From NCBI GenBank assembly GCA_017965685.1, contig JAGCPM010000174.1:1-6515 (forward strand): a stretch of DNA of 6,515 bases, in the 5' to 3' direction. Position 1 is the stretch's first letter; the number at the start of each line of letters is the position of its first letter. Source of the DNA: Kiritimatiellia bacterium (GTDB taxonomy: Bacteria; Verrucomicrobiota; Kiritimatiellia; RFP12; UBA1067). The translations under genes and the position numbers were made by a program. This document shows, in pieces, positions 1 through 5,861 of this stretch. The notes under the pieces are model-generated. The model did not search any database. It saw only the letters and a program-made list of their open reading frames with translations, and was not told where the DNA came from.

Positions 1-1
1 A

Positions 2-85
2 GGCTACAAGGCCGACATCGCGGTCCTCCACAAAAAATCGTGTAAACCTGTGGCCGTCCTAGTTGACGGCGCGCGGAGAATATGA
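2..85 (+). CDS. 3' tail of an unidentified gene (partial)
   Basis: Reading from base 2 gives 27 codons ending at a TGA (83-85), beginning Gly-Tyr-Lys-Ala-Asp-Ile and ending Asp-Gly-Ala-Arg-Arg-Ile. Most third positions are G or C, as in the genes downstream, which is why I favour this frame. A second plus frame stops earlier, at 43-45, and has a poorer composition. Too little is visible to name a family, and I do not recognise it. If real, the gene ends just before the -10 element of the tRNA promoter, so that promoter lies inside its last codons. It could also be chance coding in a GC-rich intergenic stretch. Confidence 0.35.
   Translation, partial: GYKADIAVLHKKSCKPVAVLVDGARRI
53..70. repeat. 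Short inverted repeat overlapping the -35 element
   Basis: GCCGTC at 53-58 is the exact reverse complement of GACGGC at 65-70, with a 6-nt loop. The downstream arm shares bases with the -35 hexamer of the tRNA promoter. No T-tract follows, so it is not an intrinsic terminator of the usual kind. It may be an operator half-site pair, a weak RNA hairpin in the 3' end of the upstream gene, or chance: a 6-bp GC-rich repeat is not rare. Confidence 0.3.
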
Positions 86-91
86 TATACT
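63..91 (+). promoter_or_regulatory. Sigma70-type promoter of tRNA-Ser and probably of the operon
   Basis: TTGACG (63-68) and TATACT (86-91) are separated by exactly 17 bp. Each hexamer differs from the sigma70 consensus at one position. Transcription would start near 97-99, about 12 bases before the mature tRNA 5' end, giving a short leader for RNase P to remove. No other promoter is evident between the tRNA and the first protein gene, so this one may also drive the three genes at 231-5861. An overlapping TATGAT at 81-86 gives only a 12-bp spacer and is less likely to be the -10. Confidence 0.7.
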
Positions 92-110
92 ATGCGGCGT
101 TTTGCGATTT

Positions 111-204
111 GGAGAGATGGCCGAGTGGCTGAAGGCAGCGGTTTGCTAAATCGCCGTACGGGTTAACTCCCGTACCGAGGGTTCGAATCCCTCTCTCTCC
201 GCCA
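111..204 (+). tRNA. tRNA-Ser (anticodon GCU), CCA encoded
   Basis: This is a class II tRNA reading AGC/AGU serine codons. The acceptor stem is GGAGAGA (111-117) paired with TCTCTCC (194-200), followed by discriminator G201 and an encoded CCA (202-204). The anticodon stem is GCGGT (138-142) with ATCGC (150-154), and the loop carries anticodon GCT at 145-147. A long variable arm, GTACGGG (156-162) with CCCGTAC (169-175), is typical of serine tRNAs. The T stem GAGGG/CCCTC (177-181, 189-193) encloses TTCGAAT. A strong promoter lies just upstream. The next gene begins 26 bp after the CCA with no terminator between, so the tRNA is probably the first cistron of a mixed tRNA-mRNA transcript. Confidence 0.98.
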
Positions 205-230
205 GCATTTCCCCGCATTCTAAAATCCGC

Positions 231-1634
231 ATGGATAGCGCCATAGCCATAACAGGGATGAGCTGCAGATTCGCCGGATGCCCCAATCCGGCGCAGTTCT
301 GGAACGCCATCATAGCTCGGCGCAACATGCTTACCATACCTCTCGCCGACAGCGAGCTGCCACTCGGACAGAAGAACGTCTTCGACCGTCCGTACCCGAC
401 AAGGCTCGGGCAGCTCGGCGACCTGTTCAGCTGCGTTCCTTCGATGCAGAACTTTCCGCGACAGGTGAACGCCGGCGAGAACCAGGACCTTTATTTTGCC
501 ACACAGCTGGCCTTCGACGCGCTCGCGGACGCGTCGATGCGGCCGCACCAGCGCGACATCATGCGAGGGACGGTGCGGCTCGGCTATTCGCCGCCCTTCA
601 ACGCATCGACGGTCAATTGGCTGCAGCATACGCTGTTTCTGGACCAGACGATGGAAATCGTGCGGCGCTTCCTTCCGCGCGCGCCGGAAGAGTCGCTCGA
701 TCTTGTCCGCAACAGACTGGTCGAATCGCTCCCTCCGCCGAACGCCGCATCTTTCCTTCTAGGGTCGGGCTACAGGTTCGTGTCGTGGATTGCGCGCGAA
801 TGCTCGTTCGGCGGCACGGCTGCGGTCATAGACGCCGGCAACATCTCCGGCGCGGTAGCCCTTCTCGACGCGGTGAACGACCTCAGGACCGGTCACGCCG
901 ACATCGCGCTGGCAGGCGCGATAACGCCACCTCTCAACCGCGCATACCTTGAAGGGCTTTCCGGCGAAATAACGTTTTCCACGAAGACCGAATTCCAGCC
1001 ATTCTCGAAGGATAACGACGGCACAATCCCGGGCGAAGGCGGCGCGCTCTTCGTCCTGAAAAGGCGCGAAGACGCCCTGCGCGACCGCGACAAGATATAC
1101 GCGCTCGTCAAGACGGTCGAAATCGGCCACACGCCGGAAGACGATCCTTCGGCGATAATCGCGTCGGCCACGGCGAATAGTTCGATAGACCCGAAAACGA
1201 TAGGGCTCATAGAGGCGGATGGCTCCGGCATCAAGGCGATGCAAGACCGCGAAATCGCGGCGATAAGCAGCATGGTCGGCGAGCACGAGCCCGGCGGCGC
1301 GCTCGCCGGCATAGGATCGGTCAAGGGAAATATCGGCCACACCCTGCGCGCCTCGGTCGCAGCGAGCATGGCCAAGGCGGCACTCGCGCTCAGGTATCGC
1401 GTTCTTCCGCCGCAGCTCGCGCCGGAATCGCCGGCCGACGAACTCAGCAACCTTTCGTCGAGCGTATACCTTCTGACCGAGCCGAGGCCGTGGATTACCG
1501 GCGACAGCGCCTCTCCGAGGCGCGCGCTCGTGCTGGGCGCGAACTTCGACCCGTGCAATCCGATCGGAGTCACGAGCCGCGGCGGAAGAAGCGCGGCCAT
1601 TGTCCTTGAAGAAGAGCCGGAGGTGAGGGGATGA
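231..1634 (+). CDS. Ketosynthase-like protein with degenerate active site (stand-alone pseudo-KS / CLF-like)
   Basis: This 467-aa protein has the beta-ketoacyl synthase fold of iterative type I polyketide/PUFA-like synthases. It opens with the classic IAITGMSCRF motif (5-14). Residues 128-172 form the VNW-LQH...DQTMEI...ESLPPPNA segment of that KS subfamily. LRTGHADIALAGA (218-230), QPFSKDNDGTIPGEGG (256-271) and VKGNIGHT (364-371) align cleanly. The catalytic residues do not survive: the nucleophile motif DTACSSS reads DAGNISG (201-207), so Cys is Asn204. The EAHGTGT motif reads EADGSGI (328-334), so the first His is Asp330. Only His370 remains. The C-terminal GFGGTNAH motif is also rearranged (436-458). 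It therefore should not condense acyl chains; a chain-length-factor-like or scaffold role is inferred. ATG231 places the family motif at residue 5, and no in-frame start lies between it and the tRNA. No Shine-Dalgarno is visible, and the leader after tRNA processing would be only 26 nt. The stop overlaps the next gene by 4 nt. Confidence 0.9.
   Translation: MDSAIAITGMSCRFAGCPNPAQFWNAIIARRNMLTIPLADSELPLGQKNVFDRPYPTRLGQLGDLFSCVPSMQNFPRQVNAGENQDLYFATQLAFDALADASMRPHQRDIMRGTVRLGYSPPFNASTVNWLQHTLFLDQTMEIVRRFLPRAPEESLDLVRNRLVESLPPPNAASFLLGSGYRFVSWIARECSFGGTAAVIDAGNISGAVALLDAVNDLRTGHADIALAGAITPPLNRAYLEGLSGEITFSTKTEFQPFSKDNDGTIPGEGGALFVLKRREDALRDRDKIYALVKTVEIGHTPEDDPSAIIASATANSSIDPKTIGLIEADGSGIKAMQDREIAAISSMVGEHEPGGALAGIGSVKGNIGHTLRASVAASMAKAALALRYRVLPPQLAPESPADELSNLSSSVYLLTEPRPWITGDSASPRRALVLGANFDPCNPIGVTSRGGRSAAIVLEEEPEVRG
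1619..1626 (+). promoter_or_regulatory. Strong Shine-Dalgarno for the AT-DH-PPTase gene
   Basis: GGAGGTGA lies inside the last codons of the KS-like gene, with four G's between it and ATG1631. It matches the 16S anti-SD over its whole length. It fixes the start of the second gene and shows that the KS/AT split is a true gene boundary with coupled translation, not a sequencing frameshift. Neither the KS-like gene nor the radical SAM gene has a comparable site, so this may be the main entry point for de novo initiation in the operon. Confidence 0.75.
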
Positions 1635-4600
1635 CTCCGGAATACACCGAGACGTCTGGCGTCAGGCTGGTGATTCTCTCGGCAGAGGATCCGGAATCGC
1701 TCGTCGCGAAAATGCGCGAGCTGATAGCGTTTCTCGACCGCGTCAACGAAGTGCATCTCATAGACGTCGCCTACACATGCTCCCTGACGCACGGTCCTTC
1801 CCGGATTGCGATGATATGCTCGACCTGCGCCGATCTGCGCGCGCGGCTCGCATCGGCGGCCGATAGGCTCGCCGGCGGCATATTGCGCAAACTGAAGGAC
1901 AAGAGCGGCACATACTACTTCCACGACCATCTTCTAGGCGATGGAGGCGGAAAGCTCGCCTTCGTCTATCCGGGCGTAATGTCCTTCTACCCCGACATGA
2001 TGCGCGACCTCGCCATAATGCATCCCGAATGCAGAGGCGCGTTCGACGAACTCGAAGAGGCCGTCAAAGGCATCGGCGACCCCTTCTCGCCATCGAACTT
2101 CATCTTCCCGCCGGCGCCATACTACCGCCATGACGCGGACATCTTCAGCTCGGGCGCGTATGCACAATCGCTCATATCGACTTTCGCAGGCAGCTCGGCG
2201 ATGACGCGGATGCTGGATTCCTGCCGCCTGTCGCCGGACGGGGTCGTCGGCTGTGCGGGCGGAGACCTCGCGGCAATGCTCAAGTCCGGCGTCGCCGGCA
2301 AAGAATTCACACGGCCGATGAGGGTCAAGGCCCTGCGCGAAATCTACTCGATAGTCGACAAGGCGGTCGATCACGAAGGCCTTCCGCTAACGTCGATGAT
2401 ATCCATCCTCCTCAGGCGCGAAGGCGAGGAAAGCGAAGCCTTAGCCTCGCTCCCGAAAGAGAAGATACGACTCGCGATGGAGCTCTCGCCCAGACAAAAG
2501 ACGTATTCCGTAGATCCCGATTTCGAGGAACAGGCGATGCAGGCGTTCTCGGCGGCCGGCATACGCGCAGTCAAGAGCGAGTTCGACAGACCCTTCAACA
2601 CTCCAGGCTGCCAGAAGATCGTTTCAGCAATCAGGGAGTTCACAAAGCACTGGATAAACTGCGAACCGACGTGCGAGGTCTATTCCTGCGCGATTGCGCA
2701 AAAACTCTCTCCCAGGCCCAGGCATGCGCGCAACGATACCGCCGAACGCTGGGCGAAACCCGTCCGGTTCACCGAGACGATCCGCCAAATGTACGCGGAC
2801 GGCTACAGGGTCTTTCTCGAAGTCGGGCCGAGAGGTCTGATGACCGCCGCGATTTCCGACACTCTCGCAGGCAGCGATTTCGCCGCGATAGCCACCAACT
2901 CCATCCATCGCCGCAGCGAATTGCAGCTCCTCCACGCGCTCGCGCAGCTGGTGGCGCTTGGAGCCGACATCGACATATCGGGCATGCTTCAGCGCTCGGG
3001 CGCGAAGAAGCTGGACTTCGGCTCGGCGATATCCCTCGACGTGCGCGAGGCTGCGGAACTCAGGCTTTCGCGCAACTTCCCGCGGCTCACGCTTCTGGGC
3101 GACGACAAGGCACTCTCTCCGACGGACTACATTCCGCCCGAACCTGCGGCGCGCGGCGCCAAGGCTGCGCAAAGGGCCGCCGCGATAGCCGAAAAGAATC
3201 GCCGTTCGCGCGCCTTTGGCTTCGGCGCTATTTTCCCGCTGATATCGGACGCCGACGAAATATCCTCCAGCCCTGGCGTGGCATGCGAAATCAGAAAGAC
3301 TTTCACTCTCGCCGCCGCCCCATTCGTCGCCGATGGCGCATACGGCGCAAGCCAGCTTTCGTACTCCGACCGCAATCTCAAAGGACTGGTGCTGCTGTCG
3401 ATTCCGCTCGCGACGGAGATAATGGCCGAATGCGCCATGAGGGTAATGCCGAACCGCAACCTCGCCGCGATCGAGGACTTCGTCTGCCGCAGACAGGTGA
3501 AATTCACGAACGGGCAGCTTACCGTCGCCGTCAAGGCCGAGCGCGTGGCAAGCGGCAAGGCAACCGATGCCGCCGTCAAGGTCCAGATCCGCGACGATTC
3601 CCCAAACGCGGAATACACGTGGCCGGTCATGGAGGCGACATTCATCCTCTCTTCCGACGAGCCAGCAGCGATACCCGCCAACATCGAGCCGATATACAGA
3701 CCGCGCTCAGTGCACTGGTCGGGACGCGACATCTATCCGGCAAAACTCGGCTTCGGGACAAAACTGCGCGGCATAGTTTTCGCCGAGACATGGGGCGACG
3801 GAGGGCTGGACTACATGGTCCAAACCCCGCCTCTCGCCGGTGCGGTAGCCGCTACCCGATTCCCGGTATGGGCGGTCAATCCCCTTCTGCTGCAGATTGT
3901 CGTTTCCGGCTTCCTTCTCTGGCGCAGCCACGAGAAATTCCCCGGTACATTCTCCTATCCCTGCCGCATGCGCCGCCTCGATTTCAACGCGCCGCAGCCG
4001 AAGGAAGGCTCGCGGCTCAACTGCTACCTAAGGCTGACCGGTGTGACCCCGAAATCGCACATCTGCGACATCACCGTGACCGGCGGCGACGGCAACCAGA
4101 TTTTCAAGATATCCGGATGGGAAGAGATAACCGAGCGCATCCCGAAGAGCCTATGCCAAATCGTGTTGCAGCCGGCGACCACTTTCGTCACGGAATCCAT
4201 ATCGCGCGAAATGCTGGGCGACCCCAATACCGACGTCGCCTCCGCATTCGTGACGGATGTGCCATATCCCCTTTTCGAGCGCAACGAGGAATTTTGGCTT
4301 AAGATTCTCTCGCACGTCGTGCTCAGCGCACCTGAAAGGAAAGAGTTCCTTGAAATGAGCGGCTCCTGCGCGCGCAGAACGGAGTGGCTCTACGGGCGAA
4401 TGGCCGCGAAAGAGGCCGTCCGCCGCTATCTCAGCAAGTTCTACCAGGCGCGCTGGAGTTACGCAGACGTGAAAATCTGGCCGAACGAACTGGGCAAGCC
4501 GATCGCGCTCGGCGAATGGAGCAGGTTCCTTACAACCAAGTTCGACATCGCCATCGCCCATACCGCGCAGTTCGTCGTGGCCATCGCCGCGGCTGCCGCA

Positions 4601-4975
4601 AGAGTCGGAGTGGACGTCGAATCCATCAACCGCGACCTTTCCGCCGAATTCGCGAACGGCGTCTTCACCGAAAACGAACTCGCCCTCGCTACGAACGCTT
4701 CGCAGGCCGCGAGAACGATCATCCGCTTCTGGTGCGCGAAGGAGGCAGTCTCCAAGGCACTCGGCACCGGCATACGCTACTCGCCGAAAGAAATGATTGT
4801 CACAGCCTTCCAGTCCGACACGGGCAAACTGACAATGCGCCTCACTGGCGGATGGGAGGCCGCATTCAAGGCGTTCAAGGGCCGCGACATTGAAGTGACA
4901 ACCCGCATAATGCGCGACCACGCTCTTGCCTTCTGCTTCTTACCCTCCTCGTTCTTCACCGACGACGATGAGTGA
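1631..4975 (+). CDS. Pseudo-acyltransferase / pseudo-dehydratase / 4'-phosphopantetheinyl transferase fusion
   Basis: This 1114-aa protein corresponds to the C-terminal two thirds of a type I polyketide/PUFA-like synthase. Residues 10-85 are the usual KS-AT linker. Residues 107-430 are acyltransferase-like (LAFVYPG at 109-115, PVRF near 377, FLEVGPRG at 395-402). There GHSxGE is GCAGGD (207-212; Ser is Ala209), the catalytic His motif FHTP is FNTP (Asn323), and the GQGSQ oxyanion motif is GVMSF (115-119). Residues 535-845 are a PKS-type double-hotdog dehydratase in which the active-site His is Gly569 (ADGAYG) and the catalytic Asp is Gln755 (PLLLQIVVS). Residues 895-1110 are an Sfp-type PPTase that looks intact: RRTEWLYGRMAAKEA (915-929), GKP (955-957), His977, VGVDVE (992-997; Asp995, Glu997) and FWCAKEAVSKALG (1033-1045; Glu1038, Lys1042). 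It would transfer phosphopantetheine from CoA to a carrier protein. No ACP or KR segment lies between AT and DH; about 100 residues of linker fill the gap. Translation is coupled to both neighbours. Confidence 0.9.
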   Translation: MTPEYTETSGVRLVILSAEDPESLVAKMRELIAFLDRVNEVHLIDVAYTCSLTHGPSRIAMICSTCADLRARLASAADRLAGGILRKLKDKSGTYYFHDHLLGDGGGKLAFVYPGVMSFYPDMMRDLAIMHPECRGAFDELEEAVKGIGDPFSPSNFIFPPAPYYRHDADIFSSGAYAQSLISTFAGSSAMTRMLDSCRLSPDGVVGCAGGDLAAMLKSGVAGKEFTRPMRVKALREIYSIVDKAVDHEGLPLTSMISILLRREGEESEALASLPKEKIRLAMELSPRQKTYSVDPDFEEQAMQAFSAAGIRAVKSEFDRPFNTPGCQKIVSAIREFTKHWINCEPTCEVYSCAIAQKLSPRPRHARNDTAERWAKPVRFTETIRQMYADGYRVFLEVGPRGLMTAAISDTLAGSDFAAIATNSIHRRSELQLLHALAQLVALGADIDISGMLQRSGAKKLDFGSAISLDVREAAELRLSRNFPRLTLLGDDKALSPTDYIPPEPAARGAKAAQRAAAIAEKNRRSRAFGFGAIFPLISDADEISSSPGVACEIRKTFTLAAAPFVADGAYGASQLSYSDRNLKGLVLLSIPLATEIMAECAMRVMPNRNLAAIEDFVCRRQVKFTNGQLTVAVKAERVASGKATDAAVKVQIRDDSPNAEYTWPVMEATFILSSDEPAAIPANIEPIYRPRSVHWSGRDIYPAKLGFGTKLRGIVFAETWGDGGLDYMVQTPPLAGAVAATRFPVWAVNPLLLQIVVSGFLLWRSHEKFPGTFSYPCRMRRLDFNAPQPKEGSRLNCYLRLTGVTPKSHICDITVTGGDGNQIFKISGWEEITERIPKSLCQIVLQPATTFVTESISREMLGDPNTDVASAFVTDVPYPLFERNEEFWLKILSHVVLSAPERKEFLEMSGSCARRTEWLYGRMAAKEAVRRYLSKFYQARWSYADVKIWPNELGKPIALGEWSRFLTTKFDIAIAHTAQFVVAIAAAAARVGVDVESINRDLSAEFANGVFTENELALATNASQAARTIIRFWCAKEAVSKALGTGIRYSPKEMIVTAFQSDTGKLTMRLTGGWEAAFKAFKGRDIEVTTRIMRDHALAFCFLPSSFFTDDDE

Positions 4976-5861
4976 CGCATTCCCTGAATTCACCTGCCCC
5001 TATTCAAAGAAGCTTGCGGAAAAGTCGCGCCGCTTCGCGTTGCAGGTCTACGATCCAAAAGGCGTGGCCGGTGCCGATTCAGAAGACGACGCCGGATTGT
5101 GCGACGATCCCTTCGGCGAACTTTCCACCGCCTCGAAATGCCACGGACTTCGACAGCGTTTCCCGGACAGGGTTCTCGTAATGGCCGCCAATTCGTGCTT
5201 CATGAACTGCCGGTACTGCACAAGGCGCGGAATACTCGGCCGCTCCGAGATAGTGGACACCCCGAAACGCCTCGCGGAATGCGTCGCATACGTCAGGCGC
5301 CACAGAAAGGTCCGCGACGTACTCCTTTCCGGCGGCGACATACTTACTCTTTCCGACGCGAAGGTAATGGAGTTCGTCGATGCGTTCGCCGCCCTGCCGC
5401 AGATTGACATCGTCCGCGTCTGCACCCGCGCTCCTTGCGTGAATCCCTCCCGCATAACGCCGAATCTCGCCACCCTACTTGCGCGAACGAAGAAAGTATG
5501 GGTCAACACGCAGTTCAACTGCGCGGACGAATTGACGCCGGAGGCCGTGAAAGCCTGCGCACTCCTCATTGACAAGGGCATTCCGGTTTCATGCCAGAGC
5601 GTTCTTCTCAAGGGCGTGAACGATTCCACAACCCAGATGTTGCGTCTCTTGAAAGCGCTTTCGGCCGCGCGCATAAGGCCGTACTATGTTTTCATGTGCG
5701 ATCCGGTGAGGGGAATCGGGCGCTTCAGAGTTCCTGTCGAAAAGGCAAGAAAAATCGAGCTGGAATGCGCAAAGGCGATCGGCGGCCTTTCGATGCCGCG
5801 CTTTGTTGCCGACATTCCCTCCGCCCCCTCGAAGATTCCTATCGCGGACCTGCAGCCTTAG
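4968..5861 (+). CDS. KamA-family radical SAM aminomutase, probable compact lysine 2,3-aminomutase
   Basis: This 297-aa protein has the KamA/EpmB fold. The radical SAM motif CFMNCRYC gives Cys77, Cys81 and Cys84 for a 4Fe-4S cluster, followed by Arg86, which in the family contacts PLP phosphate. SGGD (121-124), CTRAPCVNP (152-160), VWVNTQFN (177-184) and RPYYVFMCD (237-245) are typical. In Clostridium subterminale lysine 2,3-aminomutase, as I recall it, Cys132, Asp293, Asp330 and Lys337 bind cluster, substrate and PLP. Here Cys84, Asp245, Asp282 and Lys289 fall at identical spacings, favouring L-lysine to beta-lysine over the glutamate enzyme, where the Asp residues are replaced. The chain stops 8 residues after Lys289 and is about 50 residues shorter at the N-terminus, so it lacks the long C-terminal arm and is EpmB-sized; EF-P lysine modification remains possible. 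I chose ATG4968 (8-nt overlap with the preceding stop) over ATG4926 because the upstream extension is unlike the family and would overlap by 50 nt. No clear SD. Confidence 0.9.
   Translation: MSDAFPEFTCPYSKKLAEKSRRFALQVYDPKGVAGADSEDDAGLCDDPFGELSTASKCHGLRQRFPDRVLVMAANSCFMNCRYCTRRGILGRSEIVDTPKRLAECVAYVRRHRKVRDVLLSGGDILTLSDAKVMEFVDAFAALPQIDIVRVCTRAPCVNPSRITPNLATLLARTKKVWVNTQFNCADELTPEAVKACALLIDKGIPVSCQSVLLKGVNDSTTQMLRLLKALSAARIRPYYVFMCDPVRGIGRFRVPVEKARKIELECAKAIGGLSMPRFVADIPSAPSKIPIADLQP

Noticed and set aside
90..629. Minus-strand reading frames over the tRNA and the KS start, including peptides with REGFEPS- and RTLG-like stretches
   Set aside because: These are the well-known artefacts of translating the antisense of a tRNA-Ser gene. 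The tRNA fold and the KS homology on the plus strand explain the region.
1590..1640. Frameshift breaking a single KS-AT polypeptide
   Set aside because: A full-length SD at the right distance and a clean ATGA overlap at a natural domain boundary indicate two real genes.
893..1930. 345-aa minus-strand open frame across the KS-AT junction
   Set aside because: It is a shadow of GC-rich coding sequence. It crosses two well-supported genes and matches no family I recognise.
2671..4302. 543-aa Arg-rich plus-strand open frame inside the AT-DH-PPTase gene
   Set aside because: It is low-complexity and Arg/Ala/Pro-rich with no domain motifs. The overlapping frame carries continuous AT and DH homology.
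4926..4967. Upstream ATG extending the aminomutase by 14 residues
   Set aside because: The extension (Pro/Ser-rich) is unlike the family, would deepen the overlap to 50 nt and has no better ribosome binding site than ATG4968.
231..4975. Simple pseudogene decay of a polyketide synthase
   Set aside because: No stop or frameshift occurs in about 4.7 kb, structural motifs are retained around each altered active site, and the PPTase is intact.
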